NCBI RefSeq assembly: GCF_031454155.1
Contig: NZ_JAVDQG010000002.1
Span: 124,001 to 188,000, forward strand
Length of the DNA stretch: 64,000 bases
Reading direction: 5' to 3'
Source: Desmospora profundinema
Lineage (GTDB): Bacteria > Bacillota > Bacilli > Thermoactinomycetales > DSM-45169
Shown here: piece by piece, positions 8,077 through 16,687 of the stretch
Numbering within the stretch: the first letter of the stretch is position 1
Layout of the letters: the number at the start of each line of letters is the position of its first letter
The notes under the pieces: model-generated
Seen by the model: only the letters and a program-made list of their open reading frames with translations
Database searches by the model: none
What the model was told of the DNA's origin: nothing
Made by a program: the position numbers and the translations under genes

Positions 8077-8160
8077 ACGGTTCTGAACTGAACAAATCCA
8101 CCACCAGCCCGGGTAGCAGTGTACACCCTCTCTCAAGCTCCATCGGACGGGAATTACCGG

Positions 8161-9654
8161 TCATGACACCACTTCCACCTGTTTCAGTTGAAAAAAAGGA
8201 TAAACCGCCTCCACTTCTGTGATCAAGCTTTCGTCTCGTTGCAGATGGATCGTGCCACGTACCCAAAAGCGGTTTTCCAGCCAAGTTGGAGGCCAGCTTC
8301 GCGTATTCAGCTGAATAGGGATCCAAGTTTCTCCCGTATCCAGGCTGGCCCCTGCAGATGAAATCGTCAGCATGTATGTTCCTTTGGCCGCTAAGGAAGG
8401 TTCATCCGACTCTTGTGCCACTCCATTTTCCCACAGCCATTTACGGGCTTCAAAGCTTCTCGGCAGGTCCCGGATCAGATCCGTGTACACGCGGGCAAAC
8501 GCCGGGTAACGATCACAGATGGCTTCATCTCTCAGCCACCGAAATAGATGTTTCATCGTGTTGAGAAAAATCTTGGATCGAATCGGACCGCCTACTCCTT
8601 GATCCACATACCATACACCGAAAAAGTGGGAGAACACCTCTTCTTTCAACTCGGACCAGGTAAAATGCCTGCCGAAGTGAAAAGCGATATATTCCCGAAA
8701 TAAGTGAAGAGAGTCCAAATACAAGTCCTGGGTTTTTGGTTGTAATTGACTCACATACCGGTTCTGGAATTGATCCAGTTGCTGCTCCACCACCTCCGGC
8801 ATCCCTGCTTCGTCAGAAGATAACACCGGAAGCTGCGGAAGTGGATCCTTTTTCTCGGGGGCGAACGCCGGAGTGTTCACCTCTTCCGCAGCGGAGGCTA
8901 CTTCCCGAGCGGCATCGGCGGAAGCCGCCATCTTCTCCAATTGATCCATTTCCCGCGCTCGTTGCATCATCCAACCAAGAATCTGCAAGCCGTTTTGCTG
9001 CCAAAATTCCCGGTTCAACTCCCCATCACGGGATCTATTTTTTAGATACACTTCTATCTCCCCTCTCATCTCCACCCCAAAAGACGTATATGGGCCAAAC
9101 AACTCATGACGGTTACCCAATCGGGAGAGGCGAGTGACCAGGAGCATACCGGGGGAAACCCCTTCCATCTGTGAAACGGTATAATTTCCTTCGTCCGATA
9201 AGGAATAGAGAACGAATGTCCCCTCCTTTTTTTCCTTCACCTCATAACAATCCAAATGAACCCGACACAGTTCCGCCAGCAGTTCCTGGTCCGTCGGGCG
9301 TCCCCTTCTCTCCACCCAAGCTTCCACCGGGCGGAGCCCGTCCAGGCAGGGGGCATCAAAAAGAAGCCAAAACTGGTAAGCGAACGCGAAGTGACGGGGA
9401 ATCGGTTGATCCAAGGTCAAATTCAAATCTTCTTTAAATTTCCGAGACCAGTTCTTTTCGGTTTCCCCAGAAAATCGTTTCTTAAACCAGTGAATGAGAT
9501 CTTGGAGCAGTTTGGTTTTAGCCTTTAATTCCCTCTCTTCACGAACCTGTTCAGCGGATCGGATCGTGACAACCCGCTCACAACATTTTTTGTATTTTAG
9601 ACCACTTCCGCAAGGACAAGGATCATTGCGACCAACCATGGCAACACATCCCAT
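8161..9654 (-). CDS. SEC-C motif protein, 497 aa
   Basis: The N-terminus carries the SEC-C zinc motif (RNDPCPCGSGLKYKKCC, residues 9-25), which in SecA binds Zn and partners. The middle is unlike anything I recognise. Residues about 280-410 (FQNRYVSQLQPKTQDLYLDSLHLFREYI … KHLFRWLRDEAI) resemble the helical core-binding domain of tyrosine recombinases, but no catalytic RHRY domain follows, so it is not an integrase. The last 80 residues are beta-rich. Start ATG 9654 has AGGA upstream; ATG 9639 (MVGRND) fits the SEC-C family start equally well. Role unknown. Confidence 0.75.
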   Translation of the reverse strand: MGCVAMVGRNDPCPCGSGLKYKKCCERVVTIRSAEQVREERELKAKTKLLQDLIHWFKKRFSGETEKNWSRKFKEDLNLTLDQPIPRHFAFAYQFWLLFDAPCLDGLRPVEAWVERRGRPTDQELLAELCRVHLDCYEVKEKKEGTFVLYSLSDEGNYTVSQMEGVSPGMLLVTRLSRLGNRHELFGPYTSFGVEMRGEIEVYLKNRSRDGELNREFWQQNGLQILGWMMQRAREMDQLEKMAASADAAREVASAAEEVNTPAFAPEKKDPLPQLPVLSSDEAGMPEVVEQQLDQFQNRYVSQLQPKTQDLYLDSLHLFREYIAFHFGRHFTWSELKEEVFSHFFGVWYVDQGVGGPIRSKIFLNTMKHLFRWLRDEAICDRYPAFARVYTDLIRDLPRSFEARKWLWENGVAQESDEPSLAAKGTYMLTISSAGASLDTGETWIPIQLNTRSWPPTWLENRFWVRGTIHLQRDESLITEVEAVYPFFQLKQVEVVS

Positions 9655-9764
9655 TGAAGAGTCCTTTTCTGTAGTATATATGAAACGGACCCATTTTTAC
9701 AAAAATATTTGGAAAAGACTGATGCAATTCCCACTTTCCCTTTCTCCATCCATCATAAAGAGAA

Positions 9765-9797
9765 ACACCCCGGGATGTAAAGATCCTCAGGGTGCGA
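9765..9797 (-). terminator. terminator after yabE-like gene
   Basis: Imperfect stem of CACCCCGGGAT with ATCCTCAGGGTG around a GTAAAG loop, followed on the minus strand by TTTCTCTTT. Confidence 0.65.
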
Positions 9798-9816
9798 AAA
9801 ATAATGACCAAAGCCA

Positions 9817-10833
9817 CTATTCCAAGATATAAACCGTTACGTTACGCCGTCCCCACTGAATCGCTTCTTCCCGCGTTTCAAAGAAGAGGTCGACAATATT
9901 CCCGCGAACAGCTCCACCGGTATCTTGGGCCACTCCTTGGCCGTAACCCGGTATGTAGAGTCTCGTTCCCAACGGAATCACACTGGGATCCACCGCGACG
10001 GTCCCCCGTTTGGGCATCACTCCGGTGGCAGTCGGATTCCCCGTGTGGGTGTAACCCGTTGCCTGAGCATTCATTGTTTTGGAGTACTTCAATCCGGCGA
10101 TGCGGGAACCGCCGGAGGAGGCCAGTTCCGTCTCTTTTTTCTCACTGGAAGCCGTTGCTGCTTTGCCGGATCCGACTTTGACAATCCGCTGGACCGGATC
10201 CACTTTTTCAATCAGCTTCTTGTCCGTCACCATCGCTTTGCCGTTCTTGTACAGGGCGGTTACCTGGTAAATTTCCTTCCCTTCTTTTCCTTCTTGCGTG
10301 ACTTTTTTCTCACCTTCAGGAAGGTTGGGGTCTTTTTCTTCCTTGGTTTGAAAGTCTGTTGTTTCCACTTTCTTTTGGACACGTTTTTCGATCTGGTCAA
10401 CAACGATCGTCAAATCATTGGTAATCTTCTGATCCATAACGGCGTTAACCTGATCGTTCTTGCCCACTTTCACCTTTTGTTCTTCCAAGAAGTCCCCCAC
10501 AGTAGGCTGCATGGTTTTCACCTTTTTGCCGTCTTCGGCACCTACTTTCAAGGTGACTTCACAGTTGCAGGTCAAGTGGATTTTCGTATCCTCTTGGATC
10601 GGGGTATCCCAAGCAACGCTGGGTTCATATTGCTCCTCCAGCTGCTCCCGGTCGTAGCCTTCGCTGTCCAAGATGCTGGCCGGCGTTCCCTTCAGAACGC
10701 TGGTGGTGATGCTTTCATCTTTATCACTAAACGAAATGGTAACTTCTTTTTGCATCATGGCATATGCCACAGCCGTGCCTGATAAAAGAAGGATGCTTAG
10801 AATCCCCAACGTAATGATTAAGGTTTTCTTCAT
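9817..10833 (-). CDS. yabE: YabE-like cell wall protein: DUF348 repeats, G5 and 3D domains, 338 aa
   Basis: A secreted wall-remodelling protein. Residues 5-26 are a signal/anchor helix. Two ubiquitin-like DUF348 repeats follow (KEVTISFSDKDESITT… and NCEVTLKVGAEDGKKV…), then a G5 domain about 165-215, then the C-terminal 3D domain with its three conserved aspartates (AVDPSVIPLG, VAQDTGG, NIVDLFF). The 3D fold is shared with lytic transglycosylases such as MltA and resuscitation-promoting factors. ATG follows AAGGAGGTATTGG. The gene is alone between terminators. Confidence 0.9.
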   Translation of the reverse strand: MKKTLIITLGILSILLLSGTAVAYAMMQKEVTISFSDKDESITTSVLKGTPASILDSEGYDREQLEEQYEPSVAWDTPIQEDTKIHLTCNCEVTLKVGAEDGKKVKTMQPTVGDFLEEQKVKVGKNDQVNAVMDQKITNDLTIVVDQIEKRVQKKVETTDFQTKEEKDPNLPEGEKKVTQEGKEGKEIYQVTALYKNGKAMVTDKKLIEKVDPVQRIVKVGSGKAATASSEKKETELASSGGSRIAGLKYSKTMNAQATGYTHTGNPTATGVMPKRGTVAVDPSVIPLGTRLYIPGYGQGVAQDTGGAVRGNIVDLFFETREEAIQWGRRNVTVYILE

Positions 10834-11145
10834 CCAATACCTCCTTCACCTTAGGCGGTCTGAAGAACGGTACTTATTATAACAAAGAGCCGGAAGAGGA
10901 TCTATGAAAAATATTTGCATTTCGCGAACAGTATCACAGCAATCCCCGTCATAAAGCGGTTTTCTCGATCCCAAATCATTGAAAAAAAGTCGTTTTCAAC
11001 CCTCCTGTTTACTCCAGTCTATGAGAGGTGTGTTGTCCATGATGATCCATTTAGGCAAGGGTACACGTTATTTGGAAAAGCGCGAAAAAAAACAGACGAA
11101 GAGAAGGAGGGAATGATCCCTCCCGTTCTTCCCTCTCAAGCCCCT
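10834..11145. other. 312-base intergenic region
   Basis: No gene is supported. A GGAGGGA/TCCCTCC hairpin at 11106-11123, followed on the minus strand by T-rich sequence including eight T at 11083-11090, probably ends the VanW gene. Confidence 0.4.
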
Positions 11146-12201
11146 TCACGATTGCTTCTGTTCCAACTCCTCCCGCATCAAGGGACGGTTTCGGTATTCC
11201 TCCGCCTCTTGATTCAGCGGCTGTTGCTTCTTGGGAGGCACCTTTTCCACGTCCGGTTCCTCTTTTGGCGGCTCTGGTGTCGGTCGGGGGCGGTGGGACG
11301 TATCTCCGGATCCGTAAATATCCACAACCAGCCATCCCCTGTTTGCATTTGCCACCACCAATATGGGCTCATTTAATTGATTTTGAAACCGAAAGTCCGG
11401 CCCTCCCCAGGAGACGGTAGCATCTTGTCCCTTTGGCACATAGGTGACGTTCTTGCTGTGGCTTACCCGCTGCAATACCCGCAGACCCGCCCGTTCCACA
11501 CTGTTGAACAGGGTGGAAGAAGTCTGGCAGATCCCCCCGCCGATCCCTTCGGTATACTCACCCCGTACAATCACGGGAGCCGGTTTGTAACCCCGTTCTG
11601 GAGTGCGCATCCCCACCACCTGGTTAAAGGAAAACACTTCTCCTTCCGCCAACACCACATGGTCGATGGCCCGAGTGGACAGGAGAATGTTGTGGGTCCG
11701 ATTGGCATTGCGGGGATTATAGCGAGTCCCATAGGATCCCAGACGCTTTTCCTTAATTCGGAGCAGGGTTTTGGTGGTGATTGCCGGTTTCCATACCTGA
11801 ATAGGCAACTCCGATACCTTATTCAGGTGGGTATGGATATGGTCCAGCCACCCTTCCAATTCATCCCGGTCCACTTGTCTCCCATCCCGGTGGGGTTTTA
11901 ATTCCCGCTTTTCAAAGTGGGCAGACATGGGCGGACGATTCACCTCGGATTCGACGTGATTGGCCAGCCACCGGAAAAAAGCCCCGCGGTCCAACGTGGT
12001 GGGATCTACACCGTCAAAGCCCACTTCGGCCAGATCCAATTCCCAGCGTCGCTCATCGTCTGTCAAAATCAACATGGAAGCGGGTTGCTTCACCTGTTCC
12101 AACGGAGGGAGATTTTCAGCCTGTTTGGGAGGGGGAGGAGGTTGGAGCGTGCAGCCGCAAAGGAAAATAAGAACCAACCATCCTGTCATGATCGCTTTCA
12201 T
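11146..12201 (-). CDS. VanW family lipoprotein, 351 aa
   Basis: A VanW domain protein of the YoaR type. The first 20 residues form a signal with a candidate lipobox ending in GC (LIFLCGC), so a lipid anchor on the outer membrane face is likely. The VanW domain spans about residues 175-290 with SFNQVVGMRTPERGYKPAPV and GGGICQTSSTLFN, both diagnostic. The function of VanW proteins is unknown though some lie with vancomycin resistance genes; nothing here suggests resistance. The tail is Pro/Glu/Lys-rich and probably unstructured. Start at ATG 12201 follows AAAGGGGTGACAGG; the frame is open to 12234. Confidence 0.85.
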   Translation of the reverse strand: MKAIMTGWLVLIFLCGCTLQPPPPPKQAENLPPLEQVKQPASMLILTDDERRWELDLAEVGFDGVDPTTLDRGAFFRWLANHVESEVNRPPMSAHFEKRELKPHRDGRQVDRDELEGWLDHIHTHLNKVSELPIQVWKPAITTKTLLRIKEKRLGSYGTRYNPRNANRTHNILLSTRAIDHVVLAEGEVFSFNQVVGMRTPERGYKPAPVIVRGEYTEGIGGGICQTSSTLFNSVERAGLRVLQRVSHSKNVTYVPKGQDATVSWGGPDFRFQNQLNEPILVVANANRGWLVVDIYGSGDTSHRPRPTPEPPKEEPDVEKVPPKKQQPLNQEAEEYRNRPLMREELEQKQS

Positions 12202-12275
12202 CCTGTCACCCCTTTGTCCATTAGTTTGCAACAAAGGGGGAATCGAACATCATCCAAGATCATGCAGAAAAACGA

Positions 12276-12545
12276 TCACCACAACCCAAACAGTACCAAG
12301 GCAAACAATAGCCCGTTAATGACCGCTATACAAGGAATCCCGATTCGAAAAGCGGGTCGGGTCGTCTTGTGACGAAATTGCTTCATCCCTAACCATACAC
12401 CGGCACCGCCACCCGCCAAGGCCGCAGTAAACAGGTGCCTTTCAGAAACGCGCCACCCCCCTCGGACCGCTTGTTGTTTGTCACGCCACATGATCAGACA
12501 ACCATAGCCGTTGATCCCCACGATATAAAGCAGCAAGAGTACCAT
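12276..12545 (-). CDS. DUF1294 family membrane protein, 89 aa
   Basis: Small protein with two to three membrane helices: NGYGCLIMWRDKQQAV, then RVSERHLFTAALAGGGAGVWLGM and HKTTRPAFRIGIP, which are the family marks of DUF1294. Function unknown. The ribosome site before ATG 12545 is poor. Confidence 0.8.
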   Translation of the reverse strand: MVLLLLYIVGINGYGCLIMWRDKQQAVRGGWRVSERHLFTAALAGGGAGVWLGMKQFRHKTTRPAFRIGIPCIAVINGLLFALVLFGLW

Positions 12546-12750
12546 GGCATCAGCATAGCGTGATCCCCTATGCTTGACTATAGGACTTCCAGACGATTTT
12601 GTTTCTTTTTGTTCCTATTTGTTCAATAATGAACAATCTCCTTTTCATCCAAAGATGGCTCAATCTACCCAACTCAACTAACCAACAGTTTTGTGTCTTA
12701 TTATTGTGGATCTGTTGTCGAAGCCGTGAAAATTTTATGACGATCCGAGT

Positions 12751-12768
12751 TTGTGTATTTATTCACAT
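12751..12768. promoter_or_regulatory. candidate Rex operator upstream of cydAB
   Basis: TTGTGTATTTATTCACAT matches 12 of 14 fixed positions of the Rex consensus TTGTGAA-N4-TTCACAA. It lies 13-30 bases upstream of a TATGAT -10 candidate at 12781, overlapping the -35 area. Rex represses cytochrome bd genes in Bacillus when NADH/NAD+ is low, so the context fits. Confidence 0.6.
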
Positions 12769-12818
12769 ATACAACAGGGGTATGATGTCCGTAAAAAGGG
12801 ATTGGGGAGGAGAAAGCC

Positions 12819-14144
12819 ATGGATCCCACCATATTAAGCCGAATCCTGACAGCGGAAACCCTGGCCTTTCACATCATTTGGGCAACCATCGGCGTAGGAG
12901 TCCCGATATTCATCTCGATCGCCGAAGGGTGGGGAATATACAAAAAAGATCCCCATTATATCCTGATGGCTCGTCGCTGGACCCGCGGTTTTGTCATTAC
13001 CGTAGCCGTCGGGGTGGTAACCGGAACCTGTATCGGCTTGATGCTGAGCCTCTTATGGCCGCGGTTCATGCAGTTGGCCGGTAATATTATCAGCTTGCCA
13101 CTGTTTTTGGAAACCTTTGCGTTTTTCTTTGAAGCGATTTTCTTAGGCATCTACCTATACACGTGGGATCGGTTTAAAAAGCCGATCTACCATTGGCTCA
13201 TGTCGATTCCGATCGTGTTGGGAGCATCCCTATCAGCGGTTTTTATTACCACGGTCAATGCCTTCATGAATACTCCTGCCGGTTTTTCACTGAGCCCGGA
13301 CGGGGAAGTGGTAAATATTCAACCCCTTGCGGCCATGTTCAATCCAGCCACACCCACGAAAGTGGCACATGTCTTGACATCGGCCTATCTCACCAGTGCA
13401 TTCTTGCTTGCAGCCATTGCCGCCTGGCATTTGCTTAAAGGACGGTCCCACGTTTATTACAAAAAAGCGTTGAAACTGACCATGATCCTCGGGTTGGTTC
13501 TCGCCCTTGCGACTGCCTTGGCCGGCGATCTATCCGGTAAATTCCTGGCCGAGCACGTGCCGGAAAAACTGGCCGCGGCAGAGTGGCACTTTGAGACGCA
13601 ACGATTTGCTCCGTTAATTTTGTTCGGTTGGCTCGATGAAAACCAGGAAGTGCGAGGCGCACTGGAGATCCCATGGGCACTGAGTATATTGGGGGGAGGC
13701 ACTCCTGATGCGGAGATTATCGGATTAAACGAATTTCCCGAAGATGAGCGCCCCCCCCTGTGGATCCACTATCTGTTTGACGGGATGGTGATCATCGGCC
13801 TCTATCTGATTTTGATATCGGCTCTGTTTATCTGGCTCTGGTTACGCGGAAAGAACCCCTATCACCCATGGCTGTTGCGTGGGATTGTATGGGCGGCACC
13901 CCTTTCCTTCTTGGCGATTGAGTTCGGATGGATTTATGCAGAGGTGGGACGGCAACCCTGGATCATTCGGGGAATCATGAGAGTGAGTGAAGCTTCCACT
14001 ACTGCTGACAATGTGGGGGTGTTGCTGGTCCTGTTTACCGCTCTCTATCTCGCCCTGGCCGTTTTCGCCAGCATCGTGCTTCTTCGACTGTTCAAAAACC
14101 GTCCGGCTGAAAAAGAGCTAGAAGAACGGGGAATCGAAGGATGA
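12819..14144 (+). CDS. cydA: cytochrome bd-type quinol oxidase subunit I, 441 aa
   Basis: The catalytic subunit of a bd-type terminal oxidase, reducing O2 with electrons from menaquinol in the membrane. The N-terminus LTAETLAFHIIWATIGVGVP holds the conserved His after the first helix, and GNIISLPLFLETFAFFFEAIFLG is the helix-3 family signature. The Q-loop is short, and overall it resembles Bacillus YthA more than E. coli CydA. ATG follows GGGGAGGAGAAAGCC. The subunit II gene follows after 15 bases. Confidence 0.9.
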   Translation: MDPTILSRILTAETLAFHIIWATIGVGVPIFISIAEGWGIYKKDPHYILMARRWTRGFVITVAVGVVTGTCIGLMLSLLWPRFMQLAGNIISLPLFLETFAFFFEAIFLGIYLYTWDRFKKPIYHWLMSIPIVLGASLSAVFITTVNAFMNTPAGFSLSPDGEVVNIQPLAAMFNPATPTKVAHVLTSAYLTSAFLLAAIAAWHLLKGRSHVYYKKALKLTMILGLVLALATALAGDLSGKFLAEHVPEKLAAAEWHFETQRFAPLILFGWLDENQEVRGALEIPWALSILGGGTPDAEIIGLNEFPEDERPPLWIHYLFDGMVIIGLYLILISALFIWLWLRGKNPYHPWLLRGIVWAAPLSFLAIEFGWIYAEVGRQPWIIRGIMRVSEASTTADNVGVLLVLFTALYLALAVFASIVLLRLFKNRPAEKELEERGIEG

Positions 14145-14159
14145 GGGGATGGATAGAAG

Positions 14160-15191
14160 ATGTCGCTGGAATTGATTGGAATCACCGTCCTATGGACATT
14201 CCTGTATGGATACCTCATCGTGGCGTCCATCGACTTTGGAGCCGGTTTTTTCTCTTATTACAGTGTCCTTACCAAAAAAGAACACCTGATCAACCAGATC
14301 ATTGACCGTTATCTGTCGCCGGTCTGGGAAGTGACCAATGTGTTTCTCGTCTTTTTCTTCGTCGGGATCGTCGGCTTCTTTCCCGACACCGCTTATTACT
14401 ACGGAACCGCACTGCTGATCCCCGGCGGGGTGGCGCTGTTGCTTCTCTCCATCCGCGGTTCCTTTTATGCCTTTGCCAATTACGGAGCCCGCAGAAGTCG
14501 AACCTCCCTCTTTTTATACGGGGTGACGGGCCTGTTCATCCCGGCATCCCTGTCAACGGTGCTCACCATTTCCGAAGGGGGTTTCATTGAGAAAACCCCG
14601 GAAGGGGAGATCCGCTTTTTAGCTTGGGAGTTGTTCACCAGTCCTTACTCCTGGTCGGTGATATTTCTGGCCTTGGTCAGCGTTTTGTTCATCAGCGCCA
14701 GTTTTCTGACGTATTATGCCTTCAAAGCCGGTGATTATCCTGCGATGGGAGTTCTTCGTCGATATGCCCTGACTTGGAGCGGACCCACCATCTTGGCCAG
14801 CTTGCTGGTTTTTGCCGCTTTATCCCGTCACAATCCCATCCATTTTGAACAAGCCGCCTTTTCATACGGATGGATGTTTGCGTGCTCATTGCTTTTCTTT
14901 TTGGGTGCCGTCTGGCTCATCTGGAGAAAGCGATTCCTGGGGTGGGCATTTGTTCTCGTGATGCTCCAGTTTTTCTTCGCTTTCTTCGGTTACGGGGCAT
15001 CCCACTTGCCCTATCTGTTGTACCCCTATGTGACGATTCAGTCAGCTTTGACCAATACAACGATGGGATGGGCACTCGTCATCGCCTTTATCGCCGGTCT
15101 GCTGTTGCTGATCCCTTCCTTGATTCTGTTGATGAGGTTGTTTTTGTTTAATGCTCGCTACGTGCAAGGAGAAAAAGATACAAAAATATAA
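14160..15191 (+). CDS. cydB: cytochrome bd-type oxidase subunit II (YthB/CydB-like), 343 aa
   Basis: Partner of the upstream subunit I. It has about eight to nine membrane helices with the subunit II opening LWTFLYGYLIVASIDFGAGFF and the SPVWEVTNVFLVFFFVGIVGFFP segment. Closest in style to Bacillus YthB. Translation probably starts at ATG 14160; GATGAGGGGATGG is upstream. No cydCD genes follow, so heme assembly factors are elsewhere. Confidence 0.88.
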   Translation: MSLELIGITVLWTFLYGYLIVASIDFGAGFFSYYSVLTKKEHLINQIIDRYLSPVWEVTNVFLVFFFVGIVGFFPDTAYYYGTALLIPGGVALLLLSIRGSFYAFANYGARRSRTSLFLYGVTGLFIPASLSTVLTISEGGFIEKTPEGEIRFLAWELFTSPYSWSVIFLALVSVLFISASFLTYYAFKAGDYPAMGVLRRYALTWSGPTILASLLVFAALSRHNPIHFEQAAFSYGWMFACSLLFFLGAVWLIWRKRFLGWAFVLVMLQFFFAFFGYGASHLPYLLYPYVTIQSALTNTTMGWALVIAFIAGLLLLIPSLILLMRLFLFNARYVQGEKDTKI

Positions 15192-15217
15192 CTGCCGCTC
15201 TCTCAGCTCGATCCCCG

Positions 15218-15967
15218 TCACCGGTATTCGTTCGGATGGACGGGGGTCTGTTTTTTGGCCGTTTCCATACAAGCTTCGATAAAATCGCGGTATAATGCCC
15301 GTGCCAAGGGATCCTGTTTCACCATATTCTCCGGATGCCACTGCACCCCCATCAAAAAATCGCCTCCCTTCCCTTCAAACGCTTCCACCACTCCGTCCGG
15401 CGCAGTGGCGGATAAGATGCAGGATGCCGGTACCCGCCGAACAGCCTGGTGATGAAAGCTGTTCACCTTTGCCGTATCTGAACCGGCCAAGCGGTGCAGT
15501 CGGGTTCCCTTTCGAATTCGGATGGAATGAGAAGCATGGGAGCGGGGGGCGCGCTGGCTGTGCTGCAAAAGGCCTTGACGTTGACTGGCCAAGTCTTGAT
15601 ACATATCCCCATCCAATGCGATCGCCAATATTTGACACCCTCTACAGATAGCCAAAACCGGTTTTCCCTGGCGGATCATCTCACGAACCAGCGCGGTCTC
15701 CACCTGGTCCCTTTCCGGTTCTACTTCACCCAAACCCGGAATCGGCTCTTCCCCGAACAAATGCGGATCAATGTCATTTCCACCGGTTAAAACCAGGCCG
15801 TCCAATCGGTGAGCCCAAGCTTTAATCGCATGGATGTCCTCCGTGTATGGGAGAGCCACCGGCATCCCGCCCAAAGACCACACCGCTTCACTGTTATCCC
15901 TGCTCAGTTGCCAATACCCTTCCCGGTGGCGATAGGATAAGGTTAACCCGATCAACGGCTTCATCAT
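15218..15967 (-). CDS. class I glutamine amidotransferase-like hydrolase (gamma-glutamyl-GABA hydrolase / PuuD family, peptidase C26), 249 aa
   Basis: The triad is visible: nucleophile Cys in AICRGCQIL near residue 109, and His/Glu in VQWHPENM near residue 219. The TGGNDIDPHLFGEE motif near residue 61 is characteristic of the PuuD/YvdE group that cleaves gamma-glutamyl amides such as gamma-glutamyl-GABA. Cytoplasmic. It faces cydB and has no partner genes, so the in vivo substrate is uncertain. The ATG follows GGGGGAGACGAA. Confidence 0.85.
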   Translation of the reverse strand: MMKPLIGLTLSYRHREGYWQLSRDNSEAVWSLGGMPVALPYTEDIHAIKAWAHRLDGLVLTGGNDIDPHLFGEEPIPGLGEVEPERDQVETALVREMIRQGKPVLAICRGCQILAIALDGDMYQDLASQRQGLLQHSQRAPRSHASHSIRIRKGTRLHRLAGSDTAKVNSFHHQAVRRVPASCILSATAPDGVVEAFEGKGGDFLMGVQWHPENMVKQDPLARALYRDFIEACMETAKKQTPVHPNEYR

Positions 15968-16053
15968 TTCGTCTCCCCCAACATCGAATTTCGAGCCCCA
16001 ACCCCATCCTATTCAAAATAATCAACCGGATTGATTGTATCACAACCAAACAA

Positions 16054-16086
16054 AGCGCCGGCTCTCCTTTTATGGAGATCGGCGCT
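16054..16086 (-). terminator. terminator after DUF378 gene
   Basis: Stem AGCGCCG-GCTCTCC/GGAGATC-GGCGCT with a six-base loop; TTTGTTTGG follows on the minus strand. Confidence 0.75.
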
Positions 16087-16152
16087 CTTGGGTCACTTAC
16101 GGTACCATCCTTATCTCGGTCACTGTGGTTCCCAAGTTTTACTTTCGGAGGA

Positions 16153-16380
16153 TTACTCCACATTGCCGGCAGGGGTTCTGGCTTCAAACAGGAATTTAAT
16201 ACAGTATATTCCAGCCAGGCCGATAATGGTATAGATCACTCGGCTGAACCAGGAAGAAGCCCGGATGGCTTCACCGCCGAACAAAGCCGATACCAAATCC
16301 CATTGAAACAGCCCTATCAAGAGCCAATTTAACGCTCCCACAACAACTAAGATTAAAGCGAGTCGAGACCAACCGCTCAT
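16153..16380 (-). CDS. DUF378 family membrane protein (YuzA-like), 75 aa
   Basis: Two membrane helices: LALILVVVGALNWLLIGLF and SRVIYTIIGLAGIYCIKFLF. The NWLLIGLF…D motif is the family mark. Function unknown. ATG follows AAGGAGGGTATAAG. Confidence 0.85.
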   Translation of the reverse strand: MSGWSRLALILVVVGALNWLLIGLFQWDLVSALFGGEAIRASSWFSRVIYTIIGLAGIYCIKFLFEARTPAGNVE

Positions 16381-16687
16381 CTTATACCCTCCTTATCATC
16401 ATCATTGAATCGATCTTAGTATGGAAAGAAGAGCCCATTCTTATCCATCCGTACTAAAACAAGGGATTGGGATTTTCTCCATACAGACTTATGGCGATCA
16501 ATCCGTCGTTATAAGGAGCAACCTGGAGTATTAGGCAGGATGAGACTTCCTCTTTGTGGCAAGTTCGCTTTTTCCGGATATGGTCCACATTTCATCGGAA
16601 AAGGTCATTTGCGAAAAGGGGGTGTCATTCGATACCGTGAAGGGGGATCATCTCTGGAAACTCGATCCAAACGAAGGGGGAAAACTT

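Noticed and set aside
8700-9100. Reading the SEC-C protein as a phage or transposon integrase
   Set aside because: No catalytic Arg-His-Arg-Tyr region follows the core-binding-like part and no att-like repeats flank the gene.
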